A stretch of DNA of 64,000 nucleotides. Source: an uncultured Flavobacteriaceae bacterium. GTDB lineage: Bacteria > Bacteroidota > Bacteroidia > Flavobacteriales > Flavobacteriaceae. The notes beneath the pieces were generated by a model. That model searched no databases, was not told where the DNA came from, and saw only the letters and a list, made by a program, of their open reading frames with translations. Made by a program: the position numbers and the translations under genes. The stretch lies in contig CANKZQ010000004.1 of the NCBI GenBank assembly GCA_947488345.1, positions 124,001 to 188,000 of the forward strand, written 5' to 3'. This document shows, piece by piece, positions 9,419-18,315 of the stretch; the stretch's first letter is position 1; each line of letters begins with the position of its first letter.

Positions 9419-9971
9419 AGATCTAAGAGAGATATTAAAAGAGGCTCAAAATTCTAGAGAATTGCAAGCGAATCATCGTGATCGATTTGAAAATCGACTA
9501 CAGAAATTGCATACCACAAAAAAGGGATCTAGCTTTTTCTTTTTAAAGATAGCCGCATCTATTGTAGTGGTGTTAGGGCTGAGTTACGGTATATTTAATT
9601 TGGGCAATGAAAATGAGGTTATAGGAGATCCAGACGAAACCACGAATACTATTAGCTTGAGTAGTGTTTCACCAGAAATGAAACAAATTGAAGATTATTA
9701 TGTCGCCGCAATTAATTATGAAATAGCTAGTTTGGAAATCACACCCGAAAACCAAGTTGTTTTAGATGACTATTTAGAAAAAATAGGAAAGCTTGCTGAT
9801 GACTATATACGTTTGAACACCGAGTTGTCGACAAAAGGAATTAACGAAAAAACAATCAATGCCTTAATCACCAATCTACAATTACGCTTACAGTTGTTAT
9901 TACAATTGAAAGATACTTTAAATGAAATGAAAATATCAAAAAATGAAGAGAATGAAAACGTTACGATTTAA
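9411..9971 (+). CDS. Single-pass membrane protein, putative anti-sigma factor
   Basis: 186 residues with no family I can name. Cytoplasmic N-terminus (1-41, charged), one transmembrane helix (~42-64, FFFLKIAASIVVVLGLSYG), then an extracytoplasmic helical part rich in Asn, Glu and Leu. This topology, and the 8-bp overlap with the ECF sigma gene, fit an anti-sigma factor that holds the sigma factor at the membrane. That role is inference from position and topology; no zinc-binding (HxxxCxxC) anti-sigma motif is present. Confidence 0.7.
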   Translation: MPKDLREILKEAQNSRELQANHRDRFENRLQKLHTTKKGSSFFFLKIAASIVVVLGLSYGIFNLGNENEVIGDPDETTNTISLSSVSPEMKQIEDYYVAAINYEIASLEITPENQVVLDDYLEKIGKLADDYIRLNTELSTKGINEKTINALITNLQLRLQLLLQLKDTLNEMKISKNEENENVTI

Positions 9972-10995
9972 GATACTAACATTGGTATTGTGCTTGGCAT
10001 TAGGAACAATGAATGCACAAAAGCAGGAAAAAAAATATACTGAAAGATTCAATGTAAATAAAGATGTGGCTATAGATATCAATACTAGATATACTGATAT
10101 AGAGATAGAAACATGGGATAAGAATGAAGTAGTTATTGAGGCCTATATAGAATTAGAAGATGGAACTACTCAAAAAGCAATTGAAGACTATTTAGAGAAA
10201 TGGAAATTCGAAGCTTTGGGTAATAAAAGTAGTATTCGAGTAAGTTCAAAATCCACTGGTTTAATAGATATTCACTCATTTGATTTTGATTCGCCTAATT
10301 ATGATATATTACATTCAGATAAGGTAAGTGATGCGTTGGAAAATATACGTTTTATTGTGCCTGATTTACCCGAATTACCTGAGTTACCCGAGATCGCTGA
10401 GTTTCCAGAATTATTGATTGAAATGCCAGAGCTACCAGAATTTCCGGACTTACCCGAATTGCCCTCACAATTTGATTTTAAGGAGTATAGAAAAGATAAA
10501 AGTTATCTGGAGCGTTGGAAGAAAAAGAATAAAGATGTCATTGGAAAAGACGCTAAGGTTAAAGTAAAGAAAAACTCGTTGTCTATAAATTCTGACGATT
10601 ATTCGTACAGATGGAATATAACAACGGAAGGACAGAAGCGCAATGCCGAAGAAATCAAAGAAAGATTGGCAGAAATAAAAGTGCGCAGAGAAGCCCGTCA
10701 AAAAGAAATGAAAGAAAGATTGAAACAACGAGAAGCGGAGATTAAACTTAAAAGAGAAGAATTGAAGAAAAAAGTGAAGGAGCGAAATGACGAAAGAAAG
10801 ATATATTTGATTAAAAGACAAGAGGCTCGTGATAAGAGATCTAAAGACCTGGCATTGAAAAGAATTGAAGTAAAAGATATTTTATCAAAAAGAGAAAAAT
10901 CTAAGATTAAGAGAATCATAAAAATTAAAGCTCCGAAAGGTGCTAAATTTAATATGAATGTGAAGTTTGGATCTATGAGTTTTCCAAAAAATTAA
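9943..10995 (+). CDS. Secreted highly charged protein with PELPE-type repeat, possibly C-terminally truncated
   Basis: 350 residues, start ATG 9943 (a second ATG at 9952 is possible), overlapping the preceding gene by 29 bp. A signal peptide ends near MNAQ. Residues ~30-95 form a beta-rich segment (FNVNKDVAIDINTRYTDIEI) like the start of DUF4097/adhesin-type beta domains. Residues ~140-174 are a Pro-Glu-Leu repeat, and ~225-325 an Arg/Lys/Glu-rich coiled coil. The last ~30 residues (IKIKAPKGAKFNMNVKFGS) resemble the entry strand of a beta-repeat domain, but the protein stops there, just before a terminator. Co-transcribed with the sigma factor; may be a target or sensor of that pathway. Function unknown. 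Confidence 0.75.
   Translation: MKRMKTLRFKILTLVLCLALGTMNAQKQEKKYTERFNVNKDVAIDINTRYTDIEIETWDKNEVVIEAYIELEDGTTQKAIEDYLEKWKFEALGNKSSIRVSSKSTGLIDIHSFDFDSPNYDILHSDKVSDALENIRFIVPDLPELPELPEIAEFPELLIEMPELPEFPDLPELPSQFDFKEYRKDKSYLERWKKKNKDVIGKDAKVKVKKNSLSINSDDYSYRWNITTEGQKRNAEEIKERLAEIKVRREARQKEMKERLKQREAEIKLKREELKKKVKERNDERKIYLIKRQEARDKRSKDLALKRIEVKDILSKREKSKIKRIIKIKAPKGAKFNMNVKFGSMSFPKN
10360..10464 (+). repeat. Pro-Glu-Leu/Phe low-complexity repeat
   Basis: About 35 codons made of degenerate P-E/D-L/F-P units (residues ~140-174 of the secreted protein). DNA copies vary at third positions, so the pattern is kept at protein level. Likely an extended, acidic spacer between the N-terminal beta domain and the basic coiled coil. 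Confidence 0.8.
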
Positions 10996-11013
10996 TACCT
11001 AAATTAACTATTT

Positions 11014-11040
11014 AAAACCACTCATTTGAGTGGTTTTTTT
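11014..11040 (+). terminator. Intrinsic terminator of the sigma-factor operon
   Basis: Stem aaaccactc / gagtggttt with a short attt loop, followed by a T run. It lies 18 bp after the stop codon at 10995. Confidence 0.88.
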
Positions 11041-11070
11041 GTTGTGAAAATGTTGTTACCTTTACGGCTC

Positions 11071-11078
11071 TAAATTTG
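11071..11078 (+). promoter_or_regulatory. Putative cysS promoter -7 element
   Basis: TAAATTTG matches the Bacteroidota -7 consensus TAnnTTTG 10 bp before the cysS start codon. A TTG lies at 11053 but at a short 15-bp spacing. The leader would be very short. Confidence 0.45.
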
Positions 11079-11087
11079 CTTTATTAA

Positions 11088-12566
11088 ATGGAACTATACA
11101 AGGAACATCAACTGAAAGTTTACAATTCACTTACCAATAAGAAAGAAAATTTCGAACCCTTAACTGAAGGCTATATTGGAATGTACGTTTGTGGTCCAAC
11201 GGTATATAGTAATGTACATTTAGGAAATGTTAGATCATTTATGTCATTTGATATGATATTTAGATATTTTAAGCATTTGGGCTATAAAGTCAGATATGTA
11301 CGAAATATTACGGATGCTGGACATTTAGAAAATGATGCCGATGTTGGTGAGGATAGAATTGCTAAGAAAGCCCGTTTAGAACAGATAGAGCCTATGGAGG
11401 TGGTACAACAATATACGGTAGATTTTCATAACGTTTTACAGCAATTTAATTTTTTACCTCCGAGTATTGAACCTACGGCTACTGGGCATATAGTGGAACA
11501 AATAGAAATTATTAAAACCATTTTAGATGAAGGTTTGGCCTATGAAGTAAATGGGTCCGTTTATTTTGATGTACTGAAGTATAATGAGAAAGAACATTAT
11601 GGCGTTCTTAGCGGAAGAAATATTGAAGATGCTATTCACAACACAAGAGTACTTGATGGACAATCTGAAAAAAGGAATCCACAGGATTTTGCTTTGTGGA
11701 AAAAGGCACAACCCGAACATATTATGCGATGGCCGTCACCTTGGAGCGACGGTTTTCCCGGATGGCATTTAGAATGTACGGCGATGAGTACAAAATACCT
11801 CGGTGAACAATTTGATATTCATGGAGGTGGTATGGATTTAAAATTTCCACATCACGAGTGTGAAATCGCACAAGCACAGGCGAGTAACAAGAAATCACCT
11901 GTTCGCTATTGGATGCATGGCAATATGCTGACTTTGAATGGGAAAAAAATGGCAAAGTCTACAGGAAATAACATTTTGCCTAGCGAAATTATAAGCGGCA
12001 ATAATGATATTTTGAGCAAGCCTTTTCCCGCTACTGTTGCGCGATTCTTTATGTTACAAGCGCATTACAGAAGTATTTTAGATTTTTCAAATGATGCGCT
12101 AGAAGCCGCCGAGAAGGGGTACAATAGATTGATGAATGCCATAAATGATTTGGACGCATTAAACGCTGCACCGACATCATCAATAGATATTAAAAAATGG
12201 AAATCGACGTGTTATGACGCGATGAATGATGATTTTAATACACCTATTTTAATCGCACATTTATTTGAAGGTGTCAAATATATCAATCAATTGAAAGAAA
12301 GTAAAGCGTCATTAACGGATGCCGATTTACAAGAATTGAAAGAAATATTCAACGTTTTTACTTTTGATGTCTTGGGACTTGAAAATGTATCCATACAAGA
12401 TACTACTGATAAACTATCTGGTGTTGTAGATATGCTTATTGGTATGCGCAACGATGCAAGAGCCAATAAAGATTGGGCACTATCTGATAAGATTCGTGAT
12501 GAATTGTTAGCAATTGGTATTCAGTTAAAAGATGGTAAAGAGGGTACAACATTTTCAGTGCAATAG
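11088..12566 (+). CDS. cysS: Cysteinyl-tRNA synthetase
   Basis: 492 residues, full length for class I CysRS. The zinc-ligand cysteine is in YVCGPTVY (Cys35), the HIGH-like signature is HLGN (44-47), the WHLECTAM and [17 protein letters not shown] segments carry further zinc ligands and the ERHGGD-like site, and KMAKS is the KMSKS loop (~286-290). It charges tRNA-Cys in the cytoplasm. The next gene begins 1 bp after its stop, so DUF3291 and possibly yidD are read through from the same promoter. Confidence 0.97.
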   Translation: MELYKEHQLKVYNSLTNKKENFEPLTEGYIGMYVCGPTVYSNVHLGNVRSFMSFDMIFRYFKHLGYKVRYVRNITDAGHLENDADVGEDRIAKKARLEQIEPMEVVQQYTVDFHNVLQQFNFLPPSIEPTATGHIVEQIEIIKTILDEGLAYEVNGSVYFDVLKYNEKEHYGVLSGRNIEDAIHNTRVLDGQSEKRNPQDFALWKKAQPEHIMRWPSPWSDGFPGWHLECTAMSTKYLGEQFDIHGGGMDLKFPHHECEIAQAQASNKKSPVRYWMHGNMLTLNGKKMAKSTGNNILPSEIISGNNDILSKPFPATVARFFMLQAHYRSILDFSNDALEAAEKGYNRLMNAINDLDALNAAPTSSIDIKKWKSTCYDAMNDDFNTPILIAHLFEGVKYINQLKESKASLTDADLQELKEIFNVFTFDVLGLENVSIQDTTDKLSGVVDMLIGMRNDARANKDWALSDKIRDELLAIGIQLKDGKEGTTFSVQ

Positions 12567-12567
12567 A

Positions 12568-13011
12568 ATGGAGTACCACTTAGCTCAAATAAATATAGCA
12601 AAACTTCTTAAGCCAATTGATCATCCTCAAATTGCTGATTTTGTAAATCAATTGGATGAAATTAACGCGTTGGCTGAGCAGCATAAAGGATTTATTTGGA
12701 GATTGAAAGATGATGAAAGTAATGATGCTACAAGTATCAATCCGTTTAAAGAACCTGATATGATTGTGAATATGTCAGTGTGGGAAAACGTAGACTCCCT
12801 GAAAGAATATGTATATGATTCGGGGCATGTGAACGTATTTATTCGGCGGAAAGAATGGTTTGAGAAACCAACGAAAGCCCATATGGCATTGTGGTGGATA
12901 GAAAAAGGGAAGTTGCCAACAGTTGAAGAAGGTAAACAGCGAATAGAATATTTACAAGAACATGGAAATTCTAAACATGCTTTTACTTTTCGAGAAATCG
13001 TGTACCCTTAA
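12568..13011 (+). CDS. DUF3291 domain-containing protein
   Basis: 147 residues matching the DUF3291 family along its length ([47 protein letters not shown]). The ATG at 12568 directly follows the cysS stop; a frame start at 12532 would overlap cysS and add residues not seen in the family. The family has a dimeric alpha-beta barrel-like (ABM) look and no established function. Confidence 0.85.
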   Translation: MEYHLAQINIAKLLKPIDHPQIADFVNQLDEINALAEQHKGFIWRLKDDESNDATSINPFKEPDMIVNMSVWENVDSLKEYVYDSGHVNVFIRRKEWFEKPTKAHMALWWIEKGKLPTVEEGKQRIEYLQEHGNSKHAFTFREIVYP

Positions 13012-13052
13012 GTAAAAATAGTTTTCTGAAAAAAATAAAGCAAATACTAACA

Positions 13053-13283
13053 ATGCCTTTTATAGGTCTGATACGATTTTATCAAGTCGCTATTTCACCA
13101 TATACACCTGCAACATGCAGATATACACCGACTTGCTCACATTATTCGATTGAGGCCTTACAAAAACATGGCATTTTTAATGGAGGCTGGTTGGCTATCA
13201 AGAGAATTTTTAGTTGTCATCCTTGGGGAGGAAGCGGTTACGATCCTGTACCAGAAAAAAGAGTTGAAAAGGGCAAAAACTAA
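13053..13283 (+). CDS. yidD: Membrane protein insertion efficiency factor YidD
   Basis: 76 residues with the family core: [20 protein letters not shown], the [13 protein letters not shown] cysteine segment and [13 protein letters not shown]. YidD is a small membrane-associated protein that helps YidC insert inner-membrane proteins. The frame stays open upstream (codons reading LKKIKQILT just before the ATG), and homologues often have such a residue stretch, so a non-ATG upstream start is possible. It lies between DUF3291 and lgt. Confidence 0.92.
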   Translation: MPFIGLIRFYQVAISPYTPATCRYTPTCSHYSIEALQKHGIFNGGWLAIKRIFSCHPWGGSGYDPVPEKRVEKGKN

Positions 13284-13345
13284 ATCCCTTTTCCAACATC
13301 ATAAAGAATCTATTAATTTATATATTTACATTCTTAAAATAACGT

Positions 13346-14266
13346 ATGAATATATTATTGTTTATTGATTGGAATTTCGATCCTGACTTGTTTAAAATTG
13401 GAAGCTTTCCGATTAAATATTATAGCTTGACCTATGTACTGGCCTTTGTGTTGGGTTTACAGGTGATGAAGAAGATTTTTATAAAGGATAAGATTTCATT
13501 AGATAAACTAGATCCTCTTTTTATATATACGATTCTCGCCATGTTGATTGGTGCAAGAACAGGGCATTATTTATTTTATGAAGAAAACTATACCTGGTCT
13601 GAAGTATTTTTACCCTTTAAGTTAAACCCGTTTGAATATACTGGGTTCAGAGGCTTAGCGAGCCATGGTGCCATTATTGGTATTATATTAGCGATGTACT
13701 TCTACAGTAAAAAAGTGGTAAAGAAACCTTTGCTATGGACCTTAGATCGAATGGTAATTCCTTCTGCTTTGGGTGCCATGTTCGTGCGTTTAGGAAATTT
13801 GTTTAACTCAGAAATTGTTGGAAAAGCTACTGGTAATGACTCGGGTTTTAGGTTTATTAGACACGATATAAGTGATTATAAGGCCATGGGTAGCACCAAT
13901 GCAGCAACGCCAAACGAAGCCTATGATTTGATTTTAAATGACCCGGCATATGCACATTTGTTAGAGGCAGTACCGAATAGATATCCTACACAGATATACG
14001 AAGCGGTTGGATATTTAGTAACATTTCTTATGTTGTGGTATTTATATAATAATACAAATAAAAAAGAAAAAACAGGCTACCTTTTTGGTGTTTTCATGGT
14101 CTTATTATGGTCGGTTAGATTTGTGGTAGAATTTTTTAAAGAAGCACAAGTAGAAGGACGAGAAGATTGGGTTTTTAATGCGTTGAATACCGGACAAGTA
14201 TTGAGTATTCCGTTGACCCTTGTTGGTCTTTATTTTATACTGCGAAAAGTAAAAAAGACAGCTTAA
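13346..14266 (+). CDS. lgt: Prolipoprotein diacylglyceryl transferase
   Basis: 306 residues and about seven hydrophobic helices. It contains the Lgt hallmark GLASHGAIIG (catalytic His region) and RLGNLFNSEIVG (R-x-GN-x-x-NxE). Lgt transfers diacylglycerol from phosphatidylglycerol to the lipobox cysteine of prelipoproteins, the first step of lipoprotein maturation at the inner membrane. At least ten lipoproteins encoded in this window would be substrates. A loop of ~35 residues between RLGNLFNSEI and the YPTQIYEA motif is normal for Bacteroidota. Confidence 0.96.
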   Translation: MNILLFIDWNFDPDLFKIGSFPIKYYSLTYVLAFVLGLQVMKKIFIKDKISLDKLDPLFIYTILAMLIGARTGHYLFYEENYTWSEVFLPFKLNPFEYTGFRGLASHGAIIGIILAMYFYSKKVVKKPLLWTLDRMVIPSALGAMFVRLGNLFNSEIVGKATGNDSGFRFIRHDISDYKAMGSTNAATPNEAYDLILNDPAYAHLLEAVPNRYPTQIYEAVGYLVTFLMLWYLYNNTNKKEKTGYLFGVFMVLLWSVRFVVEFFKEAQVEGREDWVFNALNTGQVLSIPLTLVGLYFILRKVKKTA

Positions 14267-14329
14267 AAAAATAGGATGATTTCTCTCCGTAAAGAAGGAA
14301 TTACATTTTGTTTAGTTTTAAATTGATAG

Positions 14330-15610
14330 ATGATGGTAAAAGAACAGATTTCATCAGAGGAGATAATTGCATTAGAAGATAGATACGGAGCTCATAATTA
14401 TCACCCACTTCCTGTAGTGTTAAGTAGAGGAGAAGGTGTATATGTTTGGGATGTAGAGGGCAAAAAATATTATGATTTCTTATCGGCTTATTCAGCCGTT
14501 AATCAGGGGCATTGCAATCCAAAGATTGTAAGCGCTATGGTACATCAAGCACAAACATTAACACTGACATCTCGTGCTTTTTATAATGACGTTCTAGGTA
14601 AATTCGAACAATTTGCCACCAATTTTTTTGGTTTCGATAAATTGCTACCCATGAATACAGGAGCTGAAGCTGTGGAAACAGCTTTAAAACTATGTAGAAA
14701 ATGGGCATATGAGAAAAAAGGAATTTCTGAAAATAAAGCGGAAATTATTGTATGTGAAAATAATTTTCATGGTAGAACAACCACAATTATTTCATTTTCT
14801 AATGATCCAGTGGCACGTGAAAATTTTGGTCCTTTTACAAAAGGATTCATAAAAATTGAATATGATAATTTGCTAGCCCTAGAAACGGCCTTAAAAAACA
14901 ATAAAAACGTTGCTGGTTTTTTGGTAGAACCTATTCAAGGTGAAGCTGGAGTTTATGTACCTAGTGAAGGATATTTAGCGAAAGCACGGGCATTATGTGC
15001 TCAGTACAACGTTTTATTCATCGCTGATGAAGTTCAAACCGGGATAGCACGTACCGGTCGATTGTTAGCGACTTGCGGTAATTGTAGTTGTTCTGATAAG
15101 AATTGTTCTGGTGAGCCTGAAGTGAAACCAGATATTTTAATTCTTGGAAAGGCCTTGAGTGGTGGTGCATATCCAGTATCTGCAGTGTTGGCAAATAATA
15201 ACATTATGGATGTGATAAGACCAGGTAATCACGGCTCAACCTTCGGAGGTAATCCAATTGCGGCAGCGGTAGCAATTGCAGCTTTAGAGGTTGTGAGAGA
15301 TGAAAAATTAGCAGAAAATGCTGAATATTTAGGGCATATTTTCAGAACAAAATTGGCTGCTTTTGCAGAGACCAATGATTTGGTAAATTTGGTACGAGGT
15401 AAAGGATTGTTGAATGCTATTTTAATCAATGATACTGAAGATAGCTCTACCGCATGGGATATTTGTTTAAAGCTAAGAGATAATGGTTTGTTAGCAAAAC
15501 CAACACATGGTAATATTATCCGTTTTGCTCCTCCATTGGTGATGACCGAAGAACAATTGAATGAATGTATTTCAATTATTATAAATACTATTTCGGAGTT
15601 TAAAAAATAA
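14330..15610 (+). CDS. rocD: Ornithine--oxo-acid (delta) aminotransferase with cysteine-cluster insert
   Basis: 426 residues, class III PLP aminotransferase. It shows the OAT pattern: [18 protein letters not shown] at the N-terminus, [40 protein letters not shown] and the PLP lysine in ILGKALSGG (Lys274). It converts ornithine plus 2-oxoglutarate to glutamate semialdehyde and glutamate in arginine/proline metabolism. An insert before VKPDIL carries four cysteines (249, 252, 254, 259; C-x2-C-x-C-x4-C), not found in the classic human or Bacillus enzymes as I recall them. The ATG at 14333 is an equivalent start. Confidence 0.93.
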   Translation: MMVKEQISSEEIIALEDRYGAHNYHPLPVVLSRGEGVYVWDVEGKKYYDFLSAYSAVNQGHCNPKIVSAMVHQAQTLTLTSRAFYNDVLGKFEQFATNFFGFDKLLPMNTGAEAVETALKLCRKWAYEKKGISENKAEIIVCENNFHGRTTTIISFSNDPVARENFGPFTKGFIKIEYDNLLALETALKNNKNVAGFLVEPIQGEAGVYVPSEGYLAKARALCAQYNVLFIADEVQTGIARTGRLLATCGNCSCSDKNCSGEPEVKPDILILGKALSGGAYPVSAVLANNNIMDVIRPGNHGSTFGGNPIAAAVAIAALEVVRDEKLAENAEYLGHIFRTKLAAFAETNDLVNLVRGKGLLNAILINDTEDSSTAWDICLKLRDNGLLAKPTHGNIIRFAPPLVMTEEQLNECISIIINTISEFKK

Positions 15611-15613
15611 GGT

Positions 15614-16081
15614 ATGAAGATTTTAAGAGTCGTTTTAATTATTTGTTTTTGCTGTTTTATTACTGAAAACAGTTCCGCGCAAAGCGAAAAAGAAGAGATT
15701 AAAAAAGTAATTAAACTGTTTTTTAAAGGTTTACAAAATGGGGATACCATAGCCATTAAAAAAACAATTGCTGATGATCTAGTACTTCAAACTACATTTA
15801 TGAATAAAGAAGGTGCTTCTGTGCTTCGTACGGAAGATGCTGGTAAGTTTTTGAAGTCTCTTGCATCTAAAAAACCAGAAGATATTTGGGAAGAAAAATT
15901 AGAATCGTATAACATCCAAGTTGATGGGTCTATGGCAAATGTATGGACACCTTATAAATTCTACCTAAATTATAAGTTTAGCCATTGCGGTGTAAACTCT
16001 TTTCAGTTGTTTAATAATGGTGAAAAATGGGTCATCATATATTTGATTGATACACGAAGAAGACTCGGTTGCAATAATTAA
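15614..16081 (+). CDS. Secreted NTF2-like (SnoaL/DUF4440-type) protein
   Basis: 155 residues. A signal peptide (MKILRVVLIICFCCFIT, probable cleavage after SSAQ) precedes a small alpha+beta cone fold with the typical NTF2-like start (EEIKKVIKLFFKGLQNGDTIAIKKTIADDL) and strand end (NNGEKWVIIYLIDTRR). It starts 3 bp after rocD, hence probably co-transcribed. Family members are enzymes or binding proteins of varied function; no active-site assignment is possible here. Confidence 0.7.
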   Translation: MKILRVVLIICFCCFITENSSAQSEKEEIKKVIKLFFKGLQNGDTIAIKKTIADDLVLQTTFMNKEGASVLRTEDAGKFLKSLASKKPEDIWEEKLESYNIQVDGSMANVWTPYKFYLNYKFSHCGVNSFQLFNNGEKWVIIYLIDTRRRLGCNN

Positions 16082-16099
16082 GGTTTTAACGATTTGTTT

Positions 16100-16966
16100 A
16101 TGACTAAGAAAAAGATAAAAAATAAGCTTACTATTGAAGATTTTGAATCGGTTAGTTCAAATAGTGAACTCTTGCAGCTTATTGATAAAAAAGAGATCAA
16201 TATCAATTGGGTTAAGAAACGAATGGTATATGAAGAGGAGTTGCGTAGATTGCAAATTGAACTAGTGAAATTACAACGCTGGATTACTAAAACAAATAAG
16301 AGAGTTGCGGTGATTTTTGAAGGTCGAGATGCGGCAGGTAAAGGCGGATCAATTCGAAGATTTGCAGAGCATTTAAGTCCGCGTTCTTCTCGCACAGTTG
16401 CATTGACCAAACCTACAGAAATTGAACTCGGACAATGGTATTTTCAGCGATATATAAAAGAATTACCGAACCCGGGAGAACTAGTTTTTTTCGATAGAAG
16501 TTGGTACAATAGGGCGGTAGTAGAACCTGTAATGGGCTTTTGTACAGATGCTCAGTACAAAAAGTATATGGTGCAAGTTCCTGACTTTGAACATATGCTC
16601 TATGAAGACGGTGTAATCGTTATTAAATTTTGGTTTTCTATTTCTAAAGAAGTCCAAAAAGAACGATTTGATGCACGACTAGACAATCCTTTAAAACGTT
16701 GGAAGTTTAGTCCGGTTGACGTCAAAGGACAAGAATACTGGGATCGTTACACACACTATAAGGAGCAAATGTTTAGCAAGACTCATACAACTTATAGTCC
16801 ATGGATCATTGTACAAGCAAATAATAAGAAAAAAGCACGTTTGGAGAGTATCCGTTATGTGTTGTCGCAGTTTGATTATGAAGGAAAGAGCGATGCCGAA
16901 ACTAGCTTGTTTTCTGATCCGAATATCATAATGAGATACCATCGTTCAATACTTCAAATCGATTAA
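16100..16966 (+). CDS. ppk2: Polyphosphate kinase 2 family protein (copy 1)
   Basis: 288 residues from ATG 16100 (a TTG at 16094 is an alternative). One PPK2 domain: Walker A EGRDAAGKGG (74-83), the TKPTEIELGQWYFQRY lid segment, and Walker B FDRSWYNRAVVEPVMGFC (~131-148). The DRSWYNRA form is that of class I PPK2 enzymes, which use polyphosphate to phosphorylate nucleoside diphosphates (GDP/ADP), and run reversibly. Class assignment is by motif only. A paralogue follows 2 bp downstream. Confidence 0.92.
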   Translation: MTKKKIKNKLTIEDFESVSSNSELLQLIDKKEININWVKKRMVYEEELRRLQIELVKLQRWITKTNKRVAVIFEGRDAAGKGGSIRRFAEHLSPRSSRTVALTKPTEIELGQWYFQRYIKELPNPGELVFFDRSWYNRAVVEPVMGFCTDAQYKKYMVQVPDFEHMLYEDGVIVIKFWFSISKEVQKERFDARLDNPLKRWKFSPVDVKGQEYWDRYTHYKEQMFSKTHTTYSPWIIVQANNKKKARLESIRYVLSQFDYEGKSDAETSLFSDPNIIMRYHRSILQID

Positions 16967-16968
16967 TT

Positions 16969-17757
16969 ATGGATGAATTTAAATTAGACGAAGGAGGGCT
17001 TAAAAAACTAAATTCTAAAAAGGGTTTGTTGGCATTATTATCTAAGGAACCATATAACATCGCTCGGGCCATACGTTATGTAGATTATGAAAAACGCCTA
17101 GCGAAAATGCAGGTCGAATTGATTAAACTACAAACTTGGGCAATCAATAATAATGAACGCATCATTGTTATTTTTGAAGGAAGAGATGCTGCCGGGAAGG
17201 GAGGAGCCATTCGTAGAATTACCGAACAAATGAACCCGCGTCAGTTTAGAATCATTGCCTTATCAAAGCCCACGGAAGAGGAGAAAACACAATGGTACTT
17301 TCAACGCTATGTGAATCAATTTCCAATAGCTGGAGAAATCGTTTTTTTTGATAGAAGTTGGTATAACAGAGCGGTAGTCGAACCTGTTAATGGTTTTTGC
17401 ACTAATGAACAGTATAAGACGTTTATGAACCATGTAAATAATTTCGAAACGATGATTACCGAATCTGGTATTCGTTTGGTAAAAATTTATATGTCGATTT
17501 CTAAAAGTGAACAAGCAAAACGATTTTCTGATATTAAAAGTGATCCATTGAAGCAATGGAAAATGACCGAAGTAGATCGTGATGCGCAAAAGCTATGGGA
17601 TGTGTACACCGATTATAAAAGAAAAATGTTTGAAAATACGAAGAAGGGTGATTTGCCCTTTAAAGTAATTCGGGCAAATAGAAAGACATCGGCAAGGGTC
17701 GCTGCTATTCAGCACATGTTGAAGGTTATTCCTTATGATAAAGATTTAGTAGTATAG
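16969..17757 (+). CDS. ppk2: Polyphosphate kinase 2 family protein (copy 2)
   Basis: 262 residues, clear paralogue of the preceding gene, with Walker A GRDAAGKGG (71-79), SKPTEEEKTQWYFQRY and FDRSWYNRAVVEPVNGFC. The N-terminus is shorter and diverged, so the duplication is old and not an assembly artefact. Tandem copies could form a heteromer or differ in nucleotide preference (ADP against GDP); the sequence does not decide. It is followed 5 bp later by an Smr-domain gene, giving one three-gene unit. Confidence 0.92.
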   Translation: MDEFKLDEGGLKKLNSKKGLLALLSKEPYNIARAIRYVDYEKRLAKMQVELIKLQTWAINNNERIIVIFEGRDAAGKGGAIRRITEQMNPRQFRIIALSKPTEEEKTQWYFQRYVNQFPIAGEIVFFDRSWYNRAVVEPVNGFCTNEQYKTFMNHVNNFETMITESGIRLVKIYMSISKSEQAKRFSDIKSDPLKQWKMTEVDRDAQKLWDVYTDYKRKMFENTKKGDLPFKVIRANRKTSARVAAIQHMLKVIPYDKDLVV

Positions 17758-17762
17758 TATGA

Positions 17763-18314
17763 ATGGGAACTCAATTTAACAAAGGAGATACCGTTGCCGT
17801 ATTAGATGATACCATAAAAGGCATTGTTACCGATGCGACTAATGACACGATTACTATAGAGACCAATGATGGTTTCCTAATGTCTTTCGAGACTTCGGAG
17901 TTGGTATTAATTAAAGGAGAGCAAAAGGAGTTTTCGAAATATATAGATATTAAAAATGATTACTTGATTGAAAAAGAGCATAGTTCAATCAAAAAAAAAT
18001 CTACCAAGCGACTTAAAAGTAGAGAGCGTCCACCCTTGGAAGTCGACTTGCATATTCATCAACTTACGAAGTCCACACGAGGCATGAGCAATCATGAGAT
18101 GTTAACCTTGCAACTAGATACCGCAAGACGTCAATTAGAATTTGCCATTAAAAAGAAGATTCAACGTGTTGTATTTATTCACGGTGTTGGCGAAGGTGTG
18201 TTACAAAAGGAAATAGAATTTTTATTAGGCAGATACAATGTCTCAGTTCAGCCAGCTTCGTTTCAAAAATATGGTTTTGGTGCGACCGAGGTGTACATTT
18301 ATCAGAATCAGTAG
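17763..18314 (+). CDS. Smr (small MutS-related) domain protein
   Basis: 183 residues. The N-terminal ~55 residues form a small beta-barrel-like segment (KGDTVAVLDDTIKGIVTDA), then a basic linker (~75-92), then an Smr domain with VDLHIH (94-99) and the HGVGEG motif (140-145). Smr domains are nucleic-acid endonucleases or nickases in MutS2 and several stand-alone proteins. Flavobacterial homologues are annotated as DNA mismatch repair or Smr proteins, but no MutS ATPase is present. The function is inferred as nucleic-acid binding or cleavage. It converges on the next gene with a 1-bp gap. Confidence 0.85.
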   Translation: MGTQFNKGDTVAVLDDTIKGIVTDATNDTITIETNDGFLMSFETSELVLIKGEQKEFSKYIDIKNDYLIEKEHSSIKKKSTKRLKSRERPPLEVDLHIHQLTKSTRGMSNHEMLTLQLDTARRQLEFAIKKKIQRVVFIHGVGEGVLQKEIEFLLGRYNVSVQPASFQKYGFGATEVYIYQNQ

Positions 18315-18315
18315 G

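Noticed and set aside
10465-10821. 118-codon antisense open frame over the charged coiled coil
   Set aside because: Phe/Leu/Ser-rich because the sense strand is Lys/Glu/Arg-rich; it has no start signals or domain.
15229-15756. 175-codon antisense open frame over rocD
   Set aside because: It mirrors a strongly conserved enzyme, has no domain and spans two sense genes.
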